A stretch of 12,794 bases of DNA, from assembly GCA_900549745.1 (NCBI GenBank), contig URPJ01000027.1, positions 1-12,794 on the forward strand, given 5' to 3'. Shown piece after piece: positions 1 through 6,396 of this stretch. The first letter of the stretch is position 1, and every line of letters begins with the position of its first letter. Under the pieces are notes generated by a model. The model ran no database searches. It had not been told where the DNA came from and worked only from the letters and a program-made list of their open reading frames with translations. The translations under genes were made by a program, and so were the position numbers. Source of the DNA: an uncultured Collinsella sp. Lineage in GTDB: Bacteria; Actinomycetota; Coriobacteriia; Coriobacteriales; Coriobacteriaceae.

Positions 1-3
1 CCC

Positions 4-47
4 GTGGGTTATACCCTAAGAGCAAACCACCCTTTTTAAGGGTGGTT
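4..47. terminator. Tandem hairpins at left edge: terminator or insertion-sequence end
   Basis: A perfect 10-bp stem (25-34 with 38-47, three-T loop) is followed by CTGATTTTG, a modest T-rich tail on the plus strand. A smaller hairpin, GGGT/ACCC (6-9 with 13-16), lies just to its left. The simplest reading is the transcription terminator of a gene left of the window. The pair of short hairpins also resembles sub-terminal hairpins of IS200/IS605-type elements, but no transposase is visible to decide this. The structure is seen; the role is inferred. Confidence 0.5.
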
Positions 48-348
48 CTGATTTTGCTACCAAGCACGCCGTCAAATATGCCAGCAAATATTGATCCAAG
101 GTCCCCGTAGAGGTGCCGGCAGGTTGCATACGTCCTGGCCGACCGTGACCGCAACATGTTGGTCAAGCATAATCTTTTGGATTCTTTTGGCGTGAGCGGC
201 TTGGTTTTAGTAGGATTTGTCAGCGGCTTGACAAGGGGGTTTTATAACTGCCATGCAGGTAGCCGTGTTGGTAATGTTTTACCGACTTGCTAAGAACCCC
301 TCATAATTAATGCGTCTGTAAATTGACCAATTGGTTTGACCTGCTGAA
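48..348. other. Intergenic stretch without a recognisable gene
   Basis: No reading frame here has a ribosome binding site plus a recognisable product, and the stretch is more AT-rich than its surroundings. It contains a short direct repeat (TCTTTTGG-like, about 172-190), two copies of AGCGGCTTG (195-203 and 222-230), and a segment at 234-302 that can fold as a three-way junction. It may be the decayed remains of an upstream gene or a non-coding RNA; nothing favours one reading strongly. Confidence 0.4.
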
Positions 349-396
349 ACACTATATGTTGTGTTTGACCTAAAAAAAGAATACAGGATATAGATG
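349..396 (+). promoter_or_regulatory. Tandem NrdR boxes in the nrdD promoter
   Basis: Box 1 (349-364) reads ACACTATATGTTGTGT and matches the known NrdR-box consensus (acaCwAtATaTwGtgt) at 15 of 16 positions. Box 2 (381-396) is weaker: it keeps the C..(A)TATAG core and matches about 10 of 16. Their starts are 32 bp apart, about three helical turns, which is the arrangement known for NrdR operators. Box 1 abuts the -35 hexamer and box 2 covers the -10, so NrdR binding would block RNA polymerase. NrdR is the ATP/dATP-sensing zinc-finger/ATP-cone repressor of ribonucleotide reductase genes. The nrdR gene itself is not in the window. Confidence 0.85.
365..394 (+). promoter_or_regulatory. nrdD promoter, -35 TTGACC and -10 TATAGA
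   Basis: TTGACC (365-370) and TATAGA (389-394) are separated by 18 bp, giving a sigma-70-type promoter. Transcription would start near 401, leaving a leader of about 220 nt before the nrdD start codon. The promoter is interleaved with the two NrdR boxes, which supports both assignments. Confidence 0.7.
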
Positions 397-400
397 CCTC

Positions 401-621
401 TTTGTCGTATGATAGATGGCGGACAGAGAGCGAGAACCTTATTCGCCCCATTTGGATGGATCTTTGAGCCCCTTGATCGGCTGCGAGGATTGTCCGCATG
501 AGGGCCTATGGTTATTCGAGAACACAGATTGCGCGACGGCGCCGCAAGACAGGGTCAAACCCTGCCGGGCATCGTTTGGCTCTGAAGCGCAATGAGGCTA
601 CGATGCGAAAGAGGCAAGAGG
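401..621 (+). other. Long structured nrdD leader (5' UTR)
   Basis: The leader offers two long-range stems. GCGGACA (419-425) pairs perfectly with TGTCCGC (491-497). ATTGCGC (528-534) pairs perfectly with GCGCAAT (587-593) and encloses a CAGGGT/ACCCTG hairpin (550-555 with 559-564). The second domain closes 14 nt before the ribosome binding site AAAGAGG (608-614). No known riboswitch class was recognised; cobalamin and THF aptamer cores were looked for and not seen. It could be a cis-regulatory RNA, or just a long leader with chance pairing. Confidence 0.4.
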
Positions 622-2844
622 ATGAAGATCATCAAGCGCAGCGGCACCGAGGTTACCTTTGACATCGATAAGATCGTCAATGCGATCCGCGCCGCAAACT
701 TGGAGGTCGAGGAAGGCTCTCGCCTTACCGACCGCCAGGTGATCTATGCGGCACAAAACGTCGCCGAGGCATGTGAGAAGGCCGGCCACACCGTATCGGT
801 CGAGGAGATCCAGGATCTGGTCGAGGACGAGATTATGCGTCTCGACTGCTACGAGGTCGCTCGCCACTACATCATCTACCGCTATGTTCAGAGCCTGAAG
901 CGCCAAAAGAACACGACCGATGACAAGATCCTGTCGCTGATTGAGTGCAATAACGAAGAGGTCAAGCAGGAGAACTCCAACAAGAACCCGACCGTCAACT
1001 CCGTTCAGCGCGACTACATGGCTGGCGAGATTTCCAAGGACCTGACGCAGCGCGTGCTGCTGCCCCAGGAGATCGTGGATGCCCACAACGAGGGCCTGAT
1101 TCACTTCCACGATTCGGACTACTTCGCCCAGCACATGCATAACTGTGACCTGGTGAACCTGGAGGATATGCTCCAGAACGGCACCGTTATCTCGGGCACG
1201 CTGATCGAGAAGCCGCACAGCTTCTCGACGGCCTGCAATATCGCGACGCAGATTATCGCCCAGGTCGCCTCTTCCCAGTATGGCGGCCAGTCGATTTCGC
1301 TGACCCACCTGGCTCCGTTTGTCGAGGTGAGCCGTCAGAAGATTCGCGGCGAGGTTGCCCGCGAGCTCGAGGAGCTTGGCGTCTCTGCGTCTGCCGAGAA
1401 GGTCCGTGAGGTCGTTGAGGACCGTCTGCGTGACGAGATCCGTCGCGGCGTCCAGACGATTCAGTATCAGGTCGTGACCCTTATGACCACGAATGGCCAG
1501 GCGCCGTTCGTGACGGTCTTTATGTATCTCAACGAGGCCCGTACGCCTCAGGAGAAGCACGACCTTGCCATGATCGTGGAGGAGACGCTTCGCCAGCGCT
1601 ACGAGGGCGTTAAGAACGAGGCTGGCGTGTGGATTACCCCGGCATTCCCCAAGCTTATCTACGTGCTCGAGGACGATAACATTCACGAGAATTCCCCGTA
1701 CTTCTACCTGACCCAGCTGGCTGCCAAGTGCACCGCCAAGCGCATGGTGCCCGACTACATCTCTGAGAAGAAGATGCGTGAGCTCAAGCTGTCTAAGGGT
1801 GAGACCGCCGGCAATGGCGATTGCTACACCTGCATGGGTTGCCGCAGCTTCCTGACGCCCGACCGTTCGGGCAACGGCTTTAACAATGTTGCCAACGCGC
1901 TGAACTACGACCCGAACAAGCCCAAGTACTATGGTCGCTTTAACCAGGGCGTTGTGACCATCAACCTGCCTGATGTCGCACTGAGCTCGCACCAGGATAT
2001 GGACAAGTTCTGGAAGATCTTCGATGAGCGCCTTGAGCTGTGCCACCGTGCCCTGCTGTGCCGTCATGAGCGCCTGATGGGTACGCTTTCTGACGCCGCA
2101 CCGATTCTGTGGCAGTACGGCGCCCTCGCTCGTCTGAAGAAGGGCGAGACGATCGACAAGCTGCTCGTGGGCGGATACTCCACCATCAGCCTGGGCTATG
2201 CCGGCCTGTATGAATGCGTCAAGTACATGACGGGCCACAGCCACACCGAGAAGGAAGGCACGCCGTTTGCCATGGCCGTCATGCAGCGCATGAACGACAA
2301 GTGCGCCGAGTGGAAGGCCGAAAGCGATATCGACTTCTCGCTGTACGGCACGCCGTTGGAGTCGACGACCTACAAGTTCGCCAAGTGCCTGCAGCGCCGT
2401 TTTGGCATTATCCCGGGCGTGACGGACAAGGGCTACATTACTAACAGCTATCACGTTCATGTGTCCGAGGAGATTGATGCTTTCGATAAGCTCAAGTTCG
2501 AGGGTATGTTCCAGCAGCTTTCGCCGGGCGGTGCCATCTCCTACGTCGAGGTTCCCAACATGCAGGACAACCTCAAGGCTGTCATTCGCGTGATGCAGTA
2601 CATCTACGACAACATCATGTACGCCGAGCTCAACACCAAGAGCGACTACTGCCAGGTGTGCGGCTACGACGGTGAGATCAAGATTGTCGAGGATGACGGC
2701 AAGCTGGTGTGGGAGTGCCCCAACTGCGGCAACCGCGATCAGGAGAAGATGAACGTCGCCCGTCGTACGTGCGGCTACATCGGTACCCAATTCTGGAACC
2801 AGGGTCGAACCGAGGAGATCCGCGACCGCGTGCTGCATCTCTAA
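622..2844 (+). CDS. nrdD: Anaerobic (class III) ribonucleoside-triphosphate reductase, large subunit
   Basis: NrdD reduces ribonucleoside triphosphates to deoxyribonucleotides without oxygen, using a glycyl radical made by NrdG. The product is 740 residues, typical of the family. Residues 1-93 form an ATP-cone regulatory domain (start MKIIKRSGTEV). The finger-loop motif CMGCRSF carries the candidate thiyl cysteine Cys407; another conserved cysteine is Cys175. The C-terminus has a four-cysteine zinc site (677, 680, 699, 702) and the glycyl-radical motif RTCGY with Gly718. I chose the ATG at 622 because it has AAAGAGG seven bases upstream and matches the family N-terminus; an in-frame ATG at 592 lacks a ribosome binding site and lies in a predicted leader stem. 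Expression is likely repressed by NrdR through boxes at 349-396. Confidence 0.97.
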   Translation: MKIIKRSGTEVTFDIDKIVNAIRAANLEVEEGSRLTDRQVIYAAQNVAEACEKAGHTVSVEEIQDLVEDEIMRLDCYEVARHYIIYRYVQSLKRQKNTTDDKILSLIECNNEEVKQENSNKNPTVNSVQRDYMAGEISKDLTQRVLLPQEIVDAHNEGLIHFHDSDYFAQHMHNCDLVNLEDMLQNGTVISGTLIEKPHSFSTACNIATQIIAQVASSQYGGQSISLTHLAPFVEVSRQKIRGEVARELEELGVSASAEKVREVVEDRLRDEIRRGVQTIQYQVVTLMTTNGQAPFVTVFMYLNEARTPQEKHDLAMIVEETLRQRYEGVKNEAGVWITPAFPKLIYVLEDDNIHENSPYFYLTQLAAKCTAKRMVPDYISEKKMRELKLSKGETAGNGDCYTCMGCRSFLTPDRSGNGFNNVANALNYDPNKPKYYGRFNQGVVTINLPDVALSSHQDMDKFWKIFDERLELCHRALLCRHERLMGTLSDAAPILWQYGALARLKKGETIDKLLVGGYSTISLGYAGLYECVKYMTGHSHTEKEGTPFAMAVMQRMNDKCAEWKAESDIDFSLYGTPLESTTYKFAKCLQRRFGIIPGVTDKGYITNSYHVHVSEEIDAFDKLKFEGMFQQLSPGGAISYVEVPNMQDNLKAVIRVMQYIYDNIMYAELNTKSDYCQVCGYDGEIKIVEDDGKLVWECPNCGNRDQEKMNVARRTCGYIGTQFWNQGRTEEIRDRVLHL

Positions 2845-2855
2845 TACCGCTCCGG

Positions 2856-2994
2856 GGCTGAACCGAGAGGGCCGCTTGGGCATTTGCTCGCTATTTCGGA
2901 CAGTCCTGCGCAAGACGAAGGCCACATTAAGTGGCCTTCTTTGCGTGCGGAACTCATATCGAGCAAAAGCCCAAGCGGCCCTCTCGGTTCAGCC
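2856..2994. repeat. 139-bp near-palindromic repeat after nrdD
   Basis: The outer 26 bp (2856-2881 and 2969-2994) are perfect inverted repeats. After one mismatch a further 8-bp match follows (2883-2890 and 2960-2967), then three more pairs, giving 37 of 39 matched positions per arm. The terminator hairpin 2917-2939 sits in the middle, so the element can fold into one giant hairpin. It starts 12 bp after the nrdD stop. It could be a non-autonomous mobile repeat (MITE- or REP-like) or an enlarged terminator. Near-perfect arms imply recent origin or strong selection. Confidence 0.85.
2917..2943 (+). terminator. Rho-independent terminator of nrdD
   Basis: GAAGGCCAC (2917-2925) pairs with GTGGCCTTC (2931-2939) around a five-base loop, followed by TTTG. 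CGCAA/TTGCG pairing (2909-2913 with 2941-2945) can extend the stem. The T-run is short, so termination may be partial; read-through would reach nrdG. The hairpin lies at the centre of the larger 2856-2994 repeat. Confidence 0.7.
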
Positions 2995-3005
2995 AAGTTG
3001 ACGTA

Positions 3006-3105
3006 GTTGAGATGCAGCATGCGGCCTGCTCACTCCTCGAAGTTCTTAGCGGAAATGAGTTGACTTGCAACAACGCTTTGCTTGCGATGGCGGTTGAGCT
3101 GCAAC
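3006..3105. repeat. Three GTTGA-nn-TGCAAC-like palindromes
   Basis: Three similar 13-bp semi-palindromes occur at 3006-3018 (GTTGAGATGCAGC), 3059-3071 (GTTGACTTGCAAC) and 3093-3105 (GTTGAGCTGCAAC). The spacing is 53 and 34 bp. They lie in the gap between nrdD and nrdG and could be operator sites for an unidentified regulator or remnants of the surrounding repeats. No binding protein is identified. Confidence 0.35.
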
Positions 3106-3172
3106 AAAGTTTTTATTGGACCTCGAACCCTATACTCGATGTTCGCTTCGTTCATTGAGTTACCCTTTGCAT

Positions 3173-3256
3173 GAGGCCGGGACATATCGTCCCGCCCGCA
3201 GTTTCGCAGGCCGAAGGCCGAGAATGTTTGAGGACGGGATGATATGTCCCGGCCTC
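3173..3256. repeat. 84-bp inverted-repeat element in the nrdG leader
   Basis: Arms at 3173-3194 and 3235-3256 match at 21 of 22 positions, and the single difference leaves a G-U pair in RNA. The 40-nt loop contains a GGCC-GAA-GGCC mini-hairpin (3209-3219). The right arm ends 2 nt before the nrdG ribosome binding site (GGGAGAG, 3259-3265). The layout (long stem, structured loop) resembles dispersed REP/BIME-type repeats. An effect on nrdG translation or mRNA stability is inference. Confidence 0.8.
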
Positions 3257-3271
3257 CCGGGAGAGTTACCT

Positions 3272-3853
3272 ATGAACTACGCGAACATTAAGTATTTCGA
3301 CATTGCTGATGGGGAAGGCGTTCGTACTTCTCTGTTTGTGAGCGGGTGCCGTCGCGGGTGCAAGAATTGCTTTAACTCCGTCGCGTGGGACTTTGCCGCG
3401 GGTGAAACGTTCGATCGTGCCGTCGAGGACAAGATTATCGAGAGCCTCGACCATCCCTTTATCGATGGCCTGACGATTCTGGGCGGCGAGCCTATGGAGC
3501 CCGAGAATCAGGTGGGGCTTGTTGACTTTATCGAACGCGTGCGTGCGGCCTATCCCGCGGGGTCGGGCAAGACCATTTGGTGCTTTACCGGCGATGTGCT
3601 CGAGGAGCTTATGCCGGGCGGTTGCCACCATACCGAGGTCACGGACCGTATCCTTACCTGCCTCGATATGTTGGTGGACGGTCCGTTCGTTCAGGATTTG
3701 TACGATATCTCGTTGCGCTTCAGAGGCTCGAGCAATCAGCGCGTGATCGATATGAACGCTACGCGCGCCCGTGCTGAGCGCGAGGGCGTTGCGCTTTGTG
3801 ATGCGGTTGAACTTTGGCGTGATGATCCGGTCTATTCGACCCATACTATGTAG
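3272..3853 (+). CDS. nrdG: Anaerobic ribonucleotide reductase activating protein (radical SAM)
   Basis: NrdG uses a [4Fe-4S] cluster and S-adenosylmethionine to create the glycyl radical on NrdD. The 193-residue product carries the cluster motif C26-x3-C30-x2-C33 (CRRGCKNC) near the N-terminus and the SAM-contacting GGEP motif further on. Its length suits the NrdG family. I placed the start at ATG 3272, preceded by GGGAGAG with a 6-nt spacer; an earlier in-frame start near 3116 would add an implausible extension read through the 3173-3256 repeat. nrdG usually lies right behind nrdD; here 427 bp of repeats separate them, so the two may be expressed unequally. folE follows 66 bp downstream. Confidence 0.95.
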   Translation: MNYANIKYFDIADGEGVRTSLFVSGCRRGCKNCFNSVAWDFAAGETFDRAVEDKIIESLDHPFIDGLTILGGEPMEPENQVGLVDFIERVRAAYPAGSGKTIWCFTGDVLEELMPGGCHHTEVTDRILTCLDMLVDGPFVQDLYDISLRFRGSSNQRVIDMNATRARAEREGVALCDAVELWRDDPVYSTHTM

Positions 3854-3919
3854 CTTGTGGTCGATGCCGGAGGGCGTGGTACCATAGCGCGAACGCAAAA
3901 TCGGAAAAGTGAGGCCCAG

Positions 3920-4477
3920 ATGGTCGATCAGGAAAAAGTCGAGGCCGCCATTAAGCTGTTGCTTGAGGGCATAGGCGAGGACCCAACTCGGGAGGGCCTG
4001 CTGGAGACCCCGGCGCGCGTTGCCCGTATGTATGGCGAAATCGCCGGCGGTATGGACCAGAGTGCCGAGGAGCACCTGTCCAAAACGTTTGCCGTCGCTT
4101 CGAACGATTTGGTTATCGAGCGCGACATCACGTTCTACTCGCTGTGCGAACATCATCTGCTGCCGTTTTATGGCAAGGCTACCATTGGCTATATCCCCAA
4201 CGGCCGTGTCGCAGGGCTCTCTAAGCTTGCTCGCACGGTTGAGGTTTATGCCCGCCGTCTGCAGCTGCAGGAGCAGCTGTGTGCGCAGGTTGCCGACGCC
4301 CTCATGGATTATCTCGCTCCCCAGGGAGCGATTGTGCTCATGGAAGCTGAGCATATGTGCATGACCATGCGCGGCGTGCAAAAGCCCGGCACCAAGACCG
4401 TGACGCTCGCTCGCCGCGGCGTCTTTGAGACCGACCCCGCGCTCGAAGAGCGTTTCTTTAGGATGCTGGGACGCTAA
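3920..4477 (+). CDS. folE: GTP cyclohydrolase I (type IA)
   Basis: FolE converts GTP to 7,8-dihydroneopterin triphosphate, the first committed step of tetrahydrofolate synthesis. The 185-residue product shows the zinc and active-site residues of the family: Cys76 and His79 in SLCEHHLLPF, and Cys147 in the EHMCMTMRG motif. Other signatures are GEDPTREGLLETPARVARM near the N-terminus and GLSKLARTVE in the middle. The ATG at 3920 has AAGTGAGG just upstream; translation from further upstream would add residues not typical of the family. The next gene begins 2 nt after this stop, so they are probably translationally coupled. It precedes an HD hydrolase and folB, forming a partial folate operon; folP and folK are not in the window. 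Confidence 0.97.
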   Translation: MVDQEKVEAAIKLLLEGIGEDPTREGLLETPARVARMYGEIAGGMDQSAEEHLSKTFAVASNDLVIERDITFYSLCEHHLLPFYGKATIGYIPNGRVAGLSKLARTVEVYARRLQLQEQLCAQVADALMDYLAPQGAIVLMEAEHMCMTMRGVQKPGTKTVTLARRGVFETDPALEERFFRMLGR

Positions 4478-4479
4478 CT

Positions 4480-5061
4480 ATGAGAGTCGTCAACGACTTT
4501 ACATCGAATACTGACGAGGGAACGCCGCGTCGCGGTTTTATGGCTTCGGGCCTGGCGCCTTTTGGCGTCATGCCTCGTATCGATTACATCTGTGCCAACG
4601 GCCTGTTCCGGCGCCACCTGGGCAACATTGCTCAGCTGGAATCGGGGCGCATCTTCTGCCGCCACGGTATCGACCATCTGCTCGATGTCGCTCGCATTAT
4701 GTGGATTAAGAATCTCGAGGAAGATCTCGAGTTTGACCGCGAGGTCATCTACGCCACGGCACTTCTTCACGATATCGGCAAAGATGAACAGTATGAATCG
4801 GGTATATCCCATGATGTTGCAAGCGAACGCGTCGCTGATGCAATTCTCGGCGGCATGCCTGATGACGTGGCGTTTGAGCCGGCCGATGCCGCAGCCATTA
4901 AGACGGCCATTCTGGGCCATCGAAAGCTGCGCGTGAACAGCCAACCGCTTGAGCGTTTGCTCTATGCAGCCGACAAAGCGTCGCGCGCCTGCTTTGCATG
5001 CCCCGCGCGCAATGCTTGCAACTGGAGCGATGATAAAAAGAACCTGTCGATTCGCGTGTAG
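4480..5061 (+). CDS. HD-domain phosphohydrolase in folate operon
   Basis: The 193-residue protein belongs to the HD superfamily of metal-dependent phosphohydrolases. Visible ligands are His62/His66 (RHGIDHLLDVAR), His97-Asp98 in LLHDIGK, His147 in ILGHR, and Asp165 in ADKASR. The C-terminus has a cysteine cluster, C171-x2-C174-x5-C180, that could bind metal. It starts 2 nt after folE and ends 43 nt before folB. FolE makes dihydroneopterin triphosphate while FolB uses dephosphorylated dihydroneopterin, so a phosphatase or pyrophosphatase role between them is an attractive inference. The sequence does not prove the substrate; a nucleotide phosphohydrolase role is equally compatible with the fold. 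Confidence 0.85.
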   Translation: MRVVNDFTSNTDEGTPRRGFMASGLAPFGVMPRIDYICANGLFRRHLGNIAQLESGRIFCRHGIDHLLDVARIMWIKNLEEDLEFDREVIYATALLHDIGKDEQYESGISHDVASERVADAILGGMPDDVAFEPADAAAIKTAILGHRKLRVNSQPLERLLYAADKASRACFACPARNACNWSDDKKNLSIRV

Positions 5062-5104
5062 TTAGTTTGCGCGGTCGGGGTTCTAAACGAAGGAGACGAT
5101 CGCG

Positions 5105-5590
5105 ATGAGCAACAAGAAACTGCCCGAGAATGCAACCAAGACTGAAGGTGCCGAGCTCGCGCGCCGTGGAAGGGGCGAAATATCCACCGCAACGGCGGTG
5201 CCCCACGTGAGCTATGACGATCTGCGCCATGCCGATCGCATTACTATCGACGGTCTCGAGGTCTTTGCCAACCACGGCGTGTATCCCGAAGAGAACGCGC
5301 TGGGCCAGAAGTTCATCGTGTCCTTGGTGCTCTATGCCGACCTGCGTGCAGCGGGGGAGCACGATAACCTGGACGCCTCGATTGACTACGGCTCGGTGTG
5401 CCACGATGTCGATGGCTATCTGCGCGAGCATACGTTTAAACTCATCGAGGCGGCAGCCGAGGGTGTGGCCCAGATGCTGCTGCGTCGTTACCCCTTGCTG
5501 CTTGGCGTGCGTGTTAAGCTCGATAAGCCTTGGGCGCCCGTCGGTCTTCCCCTGGCAAGCTGCGGCGTCGAGATCGAGCGCGTGCGCTAA
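5105..5590 (+). CDS. folB: Dihydroneopterin aldolase
   Basis: FolB cleaves 7,8-dihydroneopterin to 6-hydroxymethyl-dihydropterin and glycolaldehyde. The domain spans about residues 44-160, with the hallmark DGLEVFANHGVYPEENALGQ (catalytic glutamate at 62 or 63) and Lys141 in LDKPWAPVG. The product has 161 residues, roughly 40 more than a minimal FolB, because of a polar N-terminal extension (residues 1-42). The start at ATG 5105 is supported by AAGGAG (5090-5095, 9-nt spacer). An in-frame GTG at 5207 would give the usual length but lacks a ribosome binding site. It is the last gene of the folE-HD-folB run and meets a minus-strand gene tail to tail 6 nt later. Confidence 0.94.
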   Translation: MSNKKLPENATKTEGAELARRGRGEISTATAVPHVSYDDLRHADRITIDGLEVFANHGVYPEENALGQKFIVSLVLYADLRAAGEHDNLDASIDYGSVCHDVDGYLREHTFKLIEAAAEGVAQMLLRRYPLLLGVRVKLDKPWAPVGLPLASCGVEIERVR

Positions 5591-5596
5591 CCGGTT

Positions 5597-6373
5597 CTAA
5601 TACGTCTCTATGGGTGGCTGCTTGAGCCGCTGCGACAGCGCTCTATTGTTGGGGCAGTACCTGTCGAGCAGGGCGTGAAACCGCTGATTGTGGCTTGGCT
5701 CGAGCAAGTGGACGAGCTCGTGGGCGACAACCATGTCGAGACACTCGATGGGATAAGCGGCAAGTTCGCGTGCGATGCGAATGGCTCCGGTCTTGGGCGT
5801 GCATGATCCCCAGCGCGTTTTCATGCTGCGCACGGAGACGCGGGAAACGGCGACACTCATTGTGATTTCGTATGCGTGCACGATGTCGCGTAGCGCTGCG
5901 GTGACCTCGGTCGTATAAAGCTGGCTGATGTGGGCTTGGAGCTCGTCGGACGTTAGGCCGTCGAGGATTACGCGCCGCTTGGCCTGTGGGCCTTCGTCCG
6001 ATTCGTCGGTACCCATAAAGCTTGCGAAGGTGGCCTGCTTGGGCCGCGGCGCGGGTGATGCAAAGTTGTGATCGAGTGCATCCTGTACCGTGATGGGCTT
6101 GCCCCAAAGTGCAATGACGGACGAGGTGCTGAGCGGCTCTCGCGCCGTCGCCTGATGTTGCTCGCGCTTGGCAAGTCGGCTGACAATCCAGGTGCTGTTG
6201 CGCTTCACAAATGCCTCGATGCGCTCGCGGCTGGCGCCGAGCGGTGCGCTGGCGTGGACCTCACCGCTTGATGTGACGCGTAGGTTGAAGTTTTTGACGC
6301 GCTTTTTGGTAACGACGACGGAGATGGGCGTCCCATCCGGTCGGGATATGGAAATCGTAAATTGCTGCGTCAA
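5597..6373 (-). CDS. YgjP/DUF45-family zinc metallopeptidase
   Basis: The protein matches the YgjP-like (DUF45/SprT-like) family of putative zinc metallopeptidases. It shows KTRWGSC (185-191) followed by the zinc motif HELVH (218-222, catalytic Glu219), then the third-ligand candidate His228 in EPSHNQRFH. The N-terminal part (KKRVKNFNLRV) fits the family's basic strand pattern. Start choice: a TTG at 6373 has AAGGA six bases upstream and gives 258 residues. Longer starts at ATG 6406 or TTG 6436 lack a good binding site, and the ATG lies inside a strong hairpin (6397-6430). A low-complexity linker at about residues 101-135 looks like a lineage insertion. The substrate is unknown. It is encoded downstream of the dipeptidase on the same strand. 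Confidence 0.85.
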   Translation of the reverse strand: MTQQFTISISRPDGTPISVVVTKKRVKNFNLRVTSSGEVHASAPLGASRERIEAFVKRNSTWIVSRLAKREQHQATAREPLSTSSVIALWGKPITVQDALDHNFASPAPRPKQATFASFMGTDESDEGPQAKRRVILDGLTSDELQAHISQLYTTEVTAALRDIVHAYEITMSVAVSRVSVRSMKTRWGSCTPKTGAIRIARELAAYPIECLDMVVAHELVHLLEPSHNQRFHALLDRYCPNNRALSQRLKQPPIETY

Positions 6374-6396
6374 AAGCGGTCCTTCAGATTGGGGAC

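Noticed and set aside
409..585. Two possible leader peptides in the nrdD leader (ATG 409, about 30 codons; ATG 508, 25 codons)
   Set aside because: The first has no ribosome binding site and the second has GAGGG only about 3 nt from its start; neither shows runs of regulatory codons.
401..621. Cobalamin or THF riboswitch in the nrdD leader
   Set aside because: The conserved core strings of these aptamers are not present; only generic stems were seen.
598..2925. A 775-codon open frame on the minus strand opposite nrdD
   Set aside because: It is the shadow of nrdD: no recognisable domain, leucine/valine/histidine-rich composition from antisense codons, and no ribosome binding site.
3123..3145. 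LexA-like CGAAC...GTTCG palindrome
   Set aside because: The half-sites are 13 bp apart instead of the 4-base spacing of the known CGAAC-N4-GTTCG box.
2931..3158. 75-codon frame between nrdD and nrdG
   Set aside because: It starts inside the inverted repeat, lacks a ribosome binding site, and resembles the antisense frame of the other arm only because the DNA is palindromic.
3855..3885. Promoter before folE (TTGTGG and TACCAT)
   Set aside because: The 19-bp spacer and weak hexamers make it unconvincing; folE may simply be read through from nrdG.
3266..4381. A 371-codon minus-strand frame over nrdG and folE
   Set aside because: It crosses two well-supported genes in antisense and has no family resemblance.
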